From contig JANFAH010000019.1 in the NCBI GenBank assembly GCA_024663395.1, forward strand, positions 62,001-126,000: a DNA stretch of 64,000 nucleotides. The letters are read 5' to 3'. Under the pieces are notes generated by a model. It had not been told where the DNA came from. It worked only from the letters and a program-made list of their open reading frames with translations, and did not search any database. Numbering within the stretch: position 1 is the stretch's first letter; each line of letters opens with the position of its first letter. This stretch comes from Pisolithus tinctorius. Taxonomy: Eukaryota; Basidiomycota; Agaricomycetes; Boletales; Pisolithaceae. Shown piece by piece: positions 1 through 10,651 of this stretch. The position numbers and the translations under genes were made by a program.

Positions 1-440
1 AATGTATAGTACTGTGATTAGTAAGTGTAGTGACATTGGAATTTAATTCCAAGGGTTGGGGAGAAACTCCAAACCCTCTGGGTGAAACTCCAAGAGGCTA
101 CTGTAATTCTGGAATGCATTCTTGACACCAAGTGTCTTGGTATTGTTACACCTAGGGAAATATAGTCTTGCACCATACTTTTGTCACCTCAGACATTGTT
201 GCTACTCATGTGCAACTGAGACTATTCATATAGATATATCTGTAACATGGTGGATGGAAATTACAGCCAACTATGGAACAATGGACCAGATCTGAGCAAA
301 ATTCACATCAGCACTTTTTTTACAGCAGTTCCCAAGTGTAATGAGACTGTAAATTTTTTTGAGTCATGCATTTGAGTCATTCCAAATTGGGAATGAGGTG
401 TGATAAGTCATGTCATGCATAAGTCAGCATTCTTACTGCT

Positions 441-675
441 ATGGACCCCCCCAATGACCCTGCTGCTTGTCCACTGGACCCACAAACTGGATTGAATGCT
501 GATCAGCCATTCAATGAGGAACTGCAATGGTATGAGATTGCATATGCATAATTTCCTATGGAATGTGATGTCCAGAGTGGAGATACAACTGCAGCAGTTG
601 GTGAGGTTGATGGTGGAGGATATTACCCTCTTACATTAGTTGAATGTATTTTCCATCACAAGATGCACCTTTGGT
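441..675 (+). pseudogene. Unrecognised coding remnant
   Basis: From an ATG at 441 the plus frame is open for 35 codons, then broken by a single TAA, and remains open again to about 675. The reading is acidic and proline-containing and looks like protein rather than random sequence, but I do not recognise a family. It lies inside the CpG-depleted block, so it is probably part of a decayed element. No splice sites are convincing. Confidence 0.3.
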
Positions 676-1759
676 AATCTGACATGGATACCATATGTTG
701 TTCCCAGCAGTTGAATACCCATTTTACAATTTGCTGCCTTTGATGGTAGTGGAACATTTGCAAAATCTGATGCAGACATGTGCAACAATGACATCAATGG
801 AACTTCTGCACAGAGGCCATGTAAGTACATTACATGGAGGATGCTAGTCTGAGTATCACTATGTATTGAAATTGTCAAGATCCATCAGATTGGGTGTTTC
901 CATCAAATTCATCTCCTGCTGCTTCAACTGAGTCCACTCTGCAAGTTGCTCAAATATTGCTATCTGCCTTGCAGCATAGCAGCTAGGCCCAACTGCTTCA
1001 CATTTGGACTGAAAGATTCACCATTGTGTGGCTTGATGATTGAAGAAATTGAGCATCCACATCAAAACTCAGTCATTAGCAATTCTTGTTCTTCTGTCCA
1101 GCAATCTTGTACCATTTTTGCTCATAGCCAATGAATCTGGTAAACTTACATGAGAGTAAATCACCTTGTCTACATGATGTTATGCCATGGTCAGGGGTGT
1201 TGCCTTTTTCAATTGTCATTGACTCTTATTGCAGTCACATATCTCACATGCCTTGTTGCAACATTTGTGTTGGTACTGGTCCTCAGACTCTTGTACATCC
1301 AAGGACATCTGGACTCATCCCCTGGTAACCCATTGATGGAGGCTGTGCCCTGAGCTGCATGGCTTGTCTGTTGTTTCCCAGATCTCTTTATGTTTTAAAT
1401 GCTTCACCTTGATGTTTGTGCAGTCCAGCCCCTCACTGCACCTTGATGGCACAGCCAGTTTGGCCCTCATTCCTATCTCTACCTTCATCAATGACTGTGT
1501 GTGACTCTTTTGCATTTCATCATTTACACTGCAGGTTACTGATTGATCATGGATATGACTGGTATGGTACTCTTTCCAGGATGTATTTAAGCTAGATTTA
1601 CTGTACCATGTATCCTCAGTTTTTTGCTACTTTGCAACTCAGCTGTTTTGTGATCTCTTCCTCACTTCCCTCATTGTGGTCTCACTAGAACTCACTAAAC
1701 CCAAGGGGAGACTCTGCCAGAAGTCATCAAGAAGTTGAGCCATAGGGGTTACAACAAGT

Positions 1760-2314
1760 TCAGCCTGTCAAGTGCCATCTGTGTTGATTGTGCCTAGTCC
1801 ATTTGACAAAGTCACCCAGCTTGGAGCATAACACATGATAGATGAAGTACCTACATTCTGACATCCATGTAATTGATTCAGTATCCCTAGGAATGTCAAT
1901 AGACCAAAACCACAGTAATTGGCTGGCCTGGTGGTCCTGTGCATTCTGACCGATGGCTGCTGTATTGATGGTGAGGTGCAATTTCTGCATTTCCTGGTAC
2001 CATGTAAGGGTGTCTTCAGTTGCACCTAGAGATACCATTGCTCATTGGCATTGTTTGTAAATTGTGGCTTGCTTGCAAACCACTCCATTGATGGTATGGA
2101 TCATATCCCATGCCTGCATTTTCATAGCATAGCTTTTTGCCTGCCACACTGCATTTTGGAAGACAGTAGCCTTATCCACTAAGGCAAGCTGGAGCCCATG
2201 AAATGCATCATTCACTTGACCAATCTGCAGTTTCAATTTGATGTCCCAGATTCTGTCTAGCCCAGCAGCAATGCATTGATCAATTCCCAAGTTTGGCAGC
2301 AGCAGAAGGGTCAT
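1760..2314 (-). pseudogene. KDZ transposase, C-terminal remnant
   Basis: On the minus strand one frame runs from 2314 to 1760 with a single interruption, a TGA at 2044-2042. The reading resembles the C-terminal part of Kyakuja/Dileera/Zisupton (KDZ) transposases of Agaricomycetes: a segment around GLQLALVDKATVF, then AKSYAMKMQAWDMIHTIN, then a part containing WFWSIDIPRDT and WMSE. KDZ proteins are DDE-type DNA transposases. The catalytic N-terminal two thirds, expected at higher coordinates, are not found, so this is a 5'-truncated relic. The similarity continues weakly in another frame below 1760. The TGA stands where an arginine codon CGA is plausible. Identification is from memory of the family, not from a search. 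Confidence 0.7.
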
Positions 2315-2360
2315 GCTCCCTACAAGGTCAGCATTGTCTGTAGAAATATCTGTAGGCTAC

Positions 2361-2479
2361 CTCAGTAGTGAACAAACTACTGATATATTAGATATACCTG
2401 TAGGCTACTACAGAATGTCAGTATAGTAGAATACTTGTAATATGATGGACTTACCCTCAGTAGTGAACAAACTACTGAG
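2361..2479. repeat. Twin palindromic repeats
   Basis: A near-perfect palindrome of about 23-24 bp with arms CTCAGTAGT and ACTACTGA(G) around a GAACAA core occurs at 2361-2383 and again at 2456-2479, in direct orientation. The short motif TGTAGGCTAC also occurs twice (2351-2360 and 2399-2408). The repeats lie just upstream of the truncated KDZ remnant and may be sub-terminal repeats or the edge of an old element. Confidence 0.6.
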
Positions 2480-3516
2480 GGAATACTAGTAGAAAAATAC
2501 TACAAGTATGTGCGCTATTTCAGCTTATGTAAGCAGCCAAAACATCGCACAGTGGTGAAGTACCACAGGGGCACTTTATGTTCCAACATTGTCCACCATC
2601 AGTGATCCATCCATGCTTTCATTCGGCTGTAAACAAGGTGATCAAGTGTGTCATGACTGTGTGTTCAATCTAAGTCCTCACTCACTCTGCACCCATTTCT
2701 GCCAGTCATTCACTCACTCTGCACCAACTCTACCCACCTTCTGTCATTTATGAGCCATCTCTGCTCCAACTGCTGTCAGACTTGTACTGCTCTCCTACTG
2801 GACTACATGGACCATTCTCTGAGGAGTCATGTGACTACCCTTTGGACTTCTCCCTGACAGCATGCAGTCAGGTACTCCACAGTGTGTGCACTGCATGGTC
2901 CAGCACCTGGACTGTTCCCTTTTTGGGATGTTCTATGTTACCTGTTTGTATGTCCTCCATCTACCCTTCATTCATTGTCTAGGAAGTTTTACTTGAAATT
3001 TTACCAGTCTCCATATGTCAGTTCTGATTCCAATCACTGTACCTCCATAGTAGTATAAAAGCATGTATTGTACTCCACTGTTCTTCAGTACAAATATTGA
3101 CTTAGTTCCTACTCCCTCTGTCTCTGTCTTCTGCCTGTTGGAGTTACCTCTGACTTTCTGTCTGTATTCTCTCCCTCTGAAATATGAAGGCTGAGATTGT
3201 GCAAGGGGGTAGCACACAAGCTAAACCTGATGCCCTCACTCTGCTCCACCTTTGTCTCAGCAGACTTCATTCCTGCCAACACTCTGCCAGTCAGAGTTCA
3301 GTTCTTTTCTGTCAGACTTGCTTCCAAACCTCTCCCCAAACCTTGTCTAGCATCAGAGTTGGTCAGAGTAGGCCCAGAACTGAAAGTGAAGGATGAGATT
3401 TGTTTGGGTATGTATATAGTTATTGCATATCATCATTCAATGTTCAACACCTATGCAGGTAATAACCAGCCTCAAGATTCAAGCATGTCTCCACCACCAC
3501 TTCATAATGTAGTCAG

Positions 3517-4520
3517 CTACAAAGTATGTCCCTGCAACTGCTCCTGGATACATGCACTCATATGCAGATTCCATGGTTTCACAAAGGTGAGAGAATGAGG
3601 TGGCTTGGACCTTTGTGACCCCTTGAGATATTGCACAAAACTGTACATGAAATCAGTAGAGGTTTTCAAGCTCAACTCAATTAATCCTAACCAAGGCATC
3701 ATGTAGTCTGCAAGGGTGGCATCTCTGGGTTGCATATTTACTACAGATCTTGCACCCACTCTCATCATAACAGCATCACCTTGGAATTTGCTGTCATCAC
3801 TGCTCAAAAATGGATTTGGGCAAAGATGGCAGTGTCACTTGAAGAAAACACAAAAGTGGTAAGTGTGCCATCCCTCCACAATAGTAACTTCACAGTTATG
3901 AATGTATGGCTGTAGGCAAGACTCCTGGAATAAACTTTCTGCAACAGGGAATCTGTTCACCATTGCTGTTCATGATGGGTCAGCACAGTGTGTGGGCATT
4001 GTCACTTGGCATGGACAGGACCACACAGATGAGTATAGCCTACACTTGAGGCAAAGCTCAGGTGTCTAAGGTGAAGGTCAAGTAGCTCCTTCATGACATT
4101 TTCATTTCATTCCACTTACCAATGAGGAAGGCAGGATATACACATGAGAATTCACCATCTCTAGGATGGAGGATGCATTGGGCAGTGAGTGAAGGAGTGA
4201 CAGGTGTCCAGCACCAAAGGCAATATATGATGTTATCAGCAGGCAATCAGTGAGTGGGTGACTACTTATCTTTTCTGATACATATACCAACTCTCCAGAC
4301 TAGCCACTTTTATCCCAACAATTACAACAATAAGAACAATAATTTGAGGTGATGTAAGTGTAGTCATCATGCATGCTTCCTGACCCAACCAACTCACATT
4401 ATCTTCATTTTTTCCCTCCCCTTTTTGTCCAAAGGTGGCATTCTGCAACAAGATATCTTGACCATGAAAAAGGGTCAAGGTTACCCCATGGTCAACATGC
4501 CTGGCAAATTTGGCACTCAC
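3517..4520 (-). pseudogene. Unrecognised minus-strand gene remnant
   Basis: Three open stretches on the minus strand (4520-4266, 4290-4102 and 3807-3517) plus conserved-looking text between them read like one decayed gene in changing frames. The last stretch contains the segment RVGARSVVNMQPRDATLADY and ends near a possible exon edge. Short in-frame interruptions between the pieces include several stops. I do not recognise the family; it may be carried by an Agaricomycete transposon. Its CpG content is as low as the rest of the block. Confidence 0.35.
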
Positions 4521-4918
4521 AGTTCATTGTCTAGCATATCATCTTCATTGTCTCTGCATACTGCCTGAGGACCAGAGGATGTACAGACAGTACCTGACAC
4601 CCTGTTTGATGATAATGGTGATCAAGCAGATGTAGTGCTGGCATTGGATGATGATGCTGGCCAAACAGGTGATGTTCACAGTCCTATGGTTGGTGACATG
4701 ATGGTACTGGGGTGGGCAACAGGGGATCATAACATGGTAACAACAGTGATAGATGGCTGCAGAGCAGCTGGCATAATGGTAGTGGACAGTCACAGCATTG
4801 GCAGTGGCATGACAGTGATGGAGGATTGTAATGCTGCTGGCAGTACTGTAGGAACACTGACCTCAGAACAGGCAAGACTCCATGCTTCATTGCTGCTTGT
4901 TACTGACTTGTCCCACAG

Positions 4919-5900
4919 AGCTTGCAGCCAGCTGATTCAGCCATGAAGTGCCATCACAAAGAAGACTTTTCTATGACCTTGCAACAGCAGTTGTATTGTC
5001 AAGAAGAATGCATTCATGGCTTGAAAAACAAATTGCAAGATCAAGGGAAGGTACATAGACAAAGTGCTGGCTACTACAATATTCTAAGCTACTCTGACTG
5101 GCTTTCCAAGAGCAACAGTGCATTACCTGATAGGAATATGAAGACCTCCATTGTGCAGCTTTGAACTCTGTCACAAAAGACTTCCAGGCACAAAAGGATG
5201 CACTTGATGAAATGGGAATGGTTCTGCAGAGCAGAGAGGCTGGGTTGGCTTTGCTGTGTGCAGAGCTTGAAAAAGAGCATACAGAACTACAAGAACAACT
5301 TTGGAATGAGCAGTGACTGGTTGCACAGCAGAACCATGCACAACTTGAAGCATATCAAAGGAGGTTCAAGGTACATTGCAGGCAATGATGTTGAGATAAT
5401 CTTAACATTTGGTCCCTAGCTTGAAATCCAAACCCAAGTGGAGAAAATGTCAACTGTCCAAGTAGTGGATCTTGTGGCTTGTATGCAAGAAGAGGTGACA
5501 AGGTTGAGGGAATTGATACAGGTGTGTGGCAAATGACTAGATCAGACATGGAAAGTAACTAATATACTTATCAGGTGGAGAAGGAGAGGGAGATGGCAAA
5601 TCTCAAGCAGCAGTACTATCACATGGGAAATGTTTGTACTACACACCAGGCTGATGAAATGATGGGTTACCAAGGGGAATGTTCTACATCCCCATCCACT
5701 CAACCCTTTCAATGCCCCATTCTGCCTCCCTGGCCCCCTTGACCAGTGCAAACCAGCACTCCTTGCCAAGGAGAGCATTCTTCATCACCATCCTTGCAAC
5801 CCTTCCAATGTGCTGCTCAGTGGCCTCCCCAGCCCTCTTGATCTGCTCAATTTTCACAGTCCAGTGCTCCTTCCCTCAAAGCTATCAAAAGGATTAGGCA
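4919..5900 (+). pseudogene. Coiled-coil protein gene, decayed but with intact exon structure
   Basis: Four exons can be joined in phase: 4919-5050, 5134-5370, 5420-5521 and 5575 to about 5900, with introns starting GT and ending AG (5051-5133, 5371-5419, 5522-5574). The reading is rich in Q, E, K, L and A with heptad-like spacing (for example KDALDEMGMVLQSREAG), so it predicts a long coiled coil, followed by a proline/serine/glutamine-rich tail. Interruptions in this reading are TGA codons (5314-5316 and two in the last exon). An upstream open stretch from 4635 may be an earlier exon joined through a GCAAGA donor at 4871. The family is not recognised; the neighbourhood suggests a transposon-associated gene. 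Confidence 0.55.
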
Positions 5901-6000
5901 AGCCCAGGGTACCTCAACACAAACCCATCTCCTTGAAGTTGTCATTGATGTATGTCATCATCAGATCTTGTAACACCTTTGTCTGACATCCAGATGCAGG

Positions 6001-6600
6001 ATGACATATGGTGGCTCAAACAACTGTCTGCATGTTTGTATGTTTTACATTAGTTATGACTAAATGCAATAACCCCTAACCCTAGCCCTAAACCATGAGT
6101 GTATGAAATAAGATACTTACTCTTGGCTTTCTATTGGTCCATGAATCAAGTGATTTGGATAGGAATTGATAGAATAGCAGCCATGTGAAAATGACATGTC
6201 ATGCAGACAGTTTTTTGACTTAAAGTTTTGAGTTTAACAAAGTTTAAAATGCTGTGAGGTGCTTACTAATGCTTACATGGTATATCACATGGTCTATTTG
6301 ATGATTTGTCATCATACAAACAATGCCAAACAATGAATTGGGACCATCAAGGCTCCCTCTTCTACCCCAACTCATGAAACCATCCTCCTGGTCTATCTGG
6401 GCCATTTTCTCAGAGTAATCCCCATAAATATTGGTGCCCACTACAGTAATGTCATCAGGGTATATGTCCAACACAATCAAACCCTTTGAAAAATCTGCTT
6501 TCAGTCATCCCTGTGCTGTTTCCCCCACCCATACCTGACATGTTCTGCAACTAATGAGTACTGAGAATGCTGAAAAAGCCATGATGGTTAATCTGGCACT
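6001..6600. repeat. Left arm of a large inverted repeat
   Basis: This ~600 bp arm is the reverse complement of 6843-7455 with high identity. The arm contains a minus-strand open frame (6480-6244, 78 codons) whose product is identical to the last 78 residues of the plus-strand frame in the other arm. Near the outer end it carries telomere-like CCCTAA units (6071-6093). The spacer between the arms is about 240 bp. Such a structure could fold back on itself as DNA or RNA. Confidence 0.9.
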
Positions 6601-6842
6601 GTAAAACATGACCAACAATCCAATCACCTCTTATCTGGTGGGTTTCCACCTCAGGGGTGTTGGGTTGAGGGCTAGGGTGGACTAAAACTCTTCATTACAG
6701 TCCAGGTGCCCTGGGAGGGATAGTCCACTGAACTGTTAGGAGGGAGATTCCATCATTCCATCTAGCCCTGAGTATTACCTATGGTCTTATATAACCAAGT
6801 CAGCTGAGAGCACAGTCTAGCCATGCTTCCCATGCCACCTGA

Positions 6843-7455
6843 TGTGCTGGATTGACCTCCATGGCATTTCCAGCATTCTCAGTACTCATTAGTTGCAGAA
6901 CATGTCAGGTATGGGTGGGGGAAACAGCACAGGGATGACTGAAAGCAGATTTTTTATGGGTTTGATTGTGTTGGACATATACCCTGATGACATTACTGTA
7001 GTGGGCACCAATATTTATGGGGATTACTCTGAGAAAATGGCCCAGATAGACCAGGAGGATGGTTTCATGAGTTGGGGTAGAAGAGGGAGCCTTGATGGTC
7101 CCAATTCATTGTTTGGCATTGTTTGTATGATGACAAATCATCAAATAGACCATGTGATATACCATGTAAGCATTAGTAAGCACCTCACAGCATTTTAAAC
7201 TTTGTTAAACTCAAAACTATGTAATCAAAACTTTAAGTCAAAAAACTGTCCTGCATGACATGTCATTTTCACATGGCTGCTATTCTATCAATTCCTATCC
7301 AAATCACTTGATTCATGGACCAATAGAAAGCCAAGAGTAAGTACCTTATTTCATACACTCATGGTTTAGGGCTAGGGTTAGGGGTTATTGCATTTAGTCA
7401 TAACTAATGTAAAACATACAAACATGCAAACAGTTTTTTGAGCCACTGTAGGAAT
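6843..7455. repeat. Right arm of a large inverted repeat
   Basis: Reverse complement of 6001-6600. Differences seen are a ~15 bp insertion near 7215 (flanked by a repeated CAAAACT), small changes near 6950, and lower similarity over the innermost ~30 bp. A plus-strand frame at 6893-7198 encodes 101 residues of no recognised family. Telomere-like TTAGGG-type units lie at 7363-7387. The transposon-associated gene remnant begins right after this arm. Confidence 0.9.
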
Positions 7456-7471
7456 TGGAACTCCATCAGCA

Positions 7472-8707
7472 GTGAGACAGATGAACTCAGATGAAGAGCA
7501 CAAACTGAATGATGATGACAGCAGTACAGTCCCTGTCTCAGCAATGATGGAAGTGGTGACCAAGGGAGTAGAGGTGGCACTTTGTAATATCCTTGCCAAA
7601 GGACAGACAATCACTAGCCAGTGTGGAAGACACAATTACTGTTGCAAAGCCCATGAAGATGAAGAGGTCAGGCTAGAAAAGGAGAGAAAATCTACCATTC
7701 ACTGTGATTTCATATTAGTACATGGTTAATCTGTACCATCCACCCAACTTACCCAAAACTGCTATCAACAGGCAGAAGTCCATTGCCTCTTCAAGGAGAG
7801 GCTTGGAATTACACAAGACATCAACTTCATCACACACCAGCCAGCAACAGCTGAAAATATTCACACTTATGAGTATGAGGATGGACCTGGACCAGACCAA
7901 AACAATCTCATGTTTGACCTTGCCCAGAACTACTTGTCACCATGGAATACTTTTATTCTTGAACTGCTGTGTCAAGAGTTTCAAGCATGCTGCAAGGACA
8001 AGAACTGGCCAATCAAAAGAAGTGACAGTTATATCATGGAGCTACTACAGGAACACTACAAGCAGCTACAGACAGTGTGGAGGAATGCACAGCTTAAACT
8101 AACATCCAAAGGTGCCTTGGAAACACCTGTGGAGACTGCATGCTTGGTTGAAGAAGGAAAGCAGATGGGGAAGGAAAGCAGACAGGCCAACCATTGTTGG
8201 AACATAAGTTTGTAAACCAAGTCACATCCCTCTACTACTAATATTTACACTTGCCAGAAATATCACTGCAGGATCCTCATACTCAATCAAATGGTCAAGC
8301 TGAAATCTGGAGTACAGGATGATGATATCCAAAGCTGGAAGTGGCTACAGTGCCTCATCGAGATGTTAGGTGAGCATGGTATGAGTTCCAAGGAGAGCTC
8401 AGTGGAGAATGGGGTGGAGAATATCCTTCATGTGAAGAACATGCCATGGCACAGGAACATAGATCAAGAGCTAGAAATCATGGATTTCCAGTGTATCCTT
8501 GACACCAATGTTTTCTCTCCCCAAGATTCCAAGCCTCTCACTCACAAATGTGCACCTGACAATCCATCAACTACACATAGTGCTGCAAAAGCCTTACCCC
8601 TTGCATTGTATGATGGTGCCTGGATTGCACAGCTTACCAAATGTGAGATTGAGGCACTCAACATTCCTCAACAAACATTCCCTTGGGTGAAATTCATCAT
8701 TGCATAG
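7472..8707 (+). pseudogene. Transposon-associated Agaricomycete protein, decayed
   Basis: Exons 7472-7717 and 7772-8207 join in phase across a 54 bp GT-AG intron. A third exon, 8258-8707, follows a 50 bp intron with a CTACTAAT-like branch site, but its reading frame is off by one base from exon 2. The third exon contains DDDIQSWKWLQ, MLGEHGMSSKESS, MPWHRNIDQELE, SKPL and ALYDGAWIAQLTKCEIEALN, a motif order I associate with a large uncharacterised family found in many copies in Agaricomycete genomes near DNA transposons. Where that family, as I remember it, has arginine (PW-R-RNID-R-E), this copy has His and Gln, as CGN to CAN decay would give. No function is known to me. Confidence 0.6.
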
Positions 8708-9675
8708 GACAGACTTATCATGTGTATTACTCAAATGTATTACTCAAATTTGACTCCATGTAGTGACCCCAGGTTGCATGACTCAAGGGACTTGGCACAC
8801 TTGCTGGACACACACTGTTTGTGCAATGGATGACCAATGACTGGGCAATTGTCAGGTGATCAGTATCATCTGCAGATTATACTTCAAGATTGCACACATG
8901 GATTGTTTAGGCAGCAGTGAAACTTCATGTATGAGCAGATTTTCTACTCAAAGGCAACACTTCATGTTTGCACATTTGTTGTTTCAGAGACCATACATCT
9001 CACTTAGACTGATGTTCAGAATGCAGCCACACACTCATAAGTATTTGAAGTTTTAGCCAATATTTTTCCTATCAACAACACCTCAAGTCTTGCCATCACA
9101 CCAATGTCAATCTAAACTTCAAATTTCATCATCACATTTTCAACAAACTTTAAACCTGGTCTAAACTCTGCTAACCACATTGTGAGTGTTGTTCTGGATT
9201 AAGAGGGCACATGTTGGTAACATATAGTGTTGCTGCAGCTCAGCTCTGAAGGCTGAGCTGCTCAACAACAAGCAGCTTAGTCACTATGACAACTATTACC
9301 AAATGTAGCCTTATGTTGCCACATACCAAATCCACAATAATTATTTTAATACTTAATAATATAGATGTGGTATGGCCCTTGGCTTAGGGCACAACACATG
9401 GTGGTGGTGGCTGCCATTATCATGTGTGCTGCTGCTGGTGGTAGCTGTTGTCACTGTTTGGTAGCAATTGACTCACTGGTCTCACTTGGCATGATTGTGA
9501 AATTGTCCCATTAGTCAAGCAAGTGTCTGTAGTGTCTGGAGGTCTGAAGACAATTCAGACACAATTAGACTCAATGTAACTTTGCTGATGTGGGGTTACC
9601 ATCAAATTGTGGCAAGGGTTGGGCCATGCAAGTACCTATTTGCCAGGGAGAACAATCATCCCTACTTACATTCAC

Positions 9676-10651
9676 CTACCGCTCATTGTTATTAGAGAAA
9701 GCTAACCATGTCATTCTCAGGAGTTCACTCTTGGCAATGCTAGCTGGGTTCTCGGCGCACTAGATTGCTGACACAGATGACGACTCACAACCTATGGCTG
9801 TGATACAGCACATACCTGTCAGAAAATGTAATGTATACGTAGAGTGAAGCAAGAGGTCAGCTGGTCATCACGGTGGGCAGACAAACCCACATGTACGGCA
9901 AAAAAGTTGCAGTACCATGAAGACCATGCATTCACACCCAGCCATCTGGAGTATATGCACGGGTGAGTCGAATTCCCATGGTGGCTAAGGAGCTTGTGAA
10001 CAATCACCTAAATTACCCACGATAGAATCTGACGGTTAGACAGTTGTGACCAACTTTATCAATACAATGGGGATAGACGCAACGGGTGCGCTTCGGGCGA
10101 ACGGCAGTTATTCCGGCGCATCCTTGAATTTTACGGACAGAGTCCATGTCTGGGACGGAATCAAATCAGCGAGGGTCGAGTGAGATATTCGTTATTATAA
10201 ACAGTAACCTGTGTGTTCACGGTGAAACGATTTAAAGTTGCGGGGTGCGACAGCAGTCGGTCCTTGAAGGGTCCCCAACTCACGCATATTCTCCCTCGAG
10301 GCGAAAGTCCTGGGATAATTCGTTCAGAAGCGCGGCTTCCTGGTACCTATCGTGCTTCGTCCAAGTCAGGGCAGCTGAGTATTAGAAGGTTGCATAACCT
10401 GACGGGCCACGCTACTCCGTTAGTACCGTTGTCGGTAATGGGCGTAATCGCTCATTCTGATCACTCGGACCTTCCCAAGGACATCCAGCACGCACTCAGT
10501 GTCCCCCAACCCAATCTTCTAATTACGTGCAGAAGTGACTTGCAGCACTGTCTCCGTGGGTGACTCCGGCCGTACTATAGAAAACGGTCACACACTCGCA
10601 TTATATGAAGTGGTTACGCAGTTAGTCAAGGATTGCGTAGATTAGATTGAA
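9676..10651. other. Transition zone without a recognised gene
   Basis: CG dinucleotides become normal within about 100 bp of 9676. An open frame at 10213-10563 (plus, 116 codons) has no recognisable motif and mixed composition, so I do not call it a gene. The stretch also holds the 3' flank of the prefoldin gene. Confidence 0.4.

Larger units (their letters stand above)
1..9675. repeat. CpG-depleted, transposon-rich block
   Basis: Reading by eye I find only about half a dozen CG dinucleotides in the whole block (for example near 1952, 2513, 2546, 2624 and 8360), while CG is common everywhere downstream. The block contains remnants of mobile-element proteins, and in-frame stops inside recognisable coding remnants are TGA. 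This is the pattern expected when repeats are cytosine-methylated at CpG and decay to TpG/CpA, as described for transposons in basidiomycetes. Stretches 1-440, 880-1760, 2480-3500 and 8710-9675 hold no gene I can recognise. At 3010-3180 there is a TATA-like motif (3054-3061) followed by a pyrimidine-rich tract that could be part of an old LTR, but no partner copy is visible. Confidence 0.85.

Noticed and set aside
6893..7198. The inverted-repeat peptide as a real gene
   Set aside because: No family, no clear start or splice context, and the mirror copy arises from the repeat itself. Kept as a repeat, not as a CDS.
1..9675. Organellar or bacterial insertion as the cause of low CpG
   Set aside because: The block contains eukaryotic transposon proteins with spliceosomal introns, and it is not strongly AT-rich; it is CpG that is missing, with TpG and CpA common.
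10213..10563. 116-codon plus-strand open frame
   Set aside because: No motif, no homologue recognised, composition not protein-like; probably chance in GC-balanced intergenic DNA.
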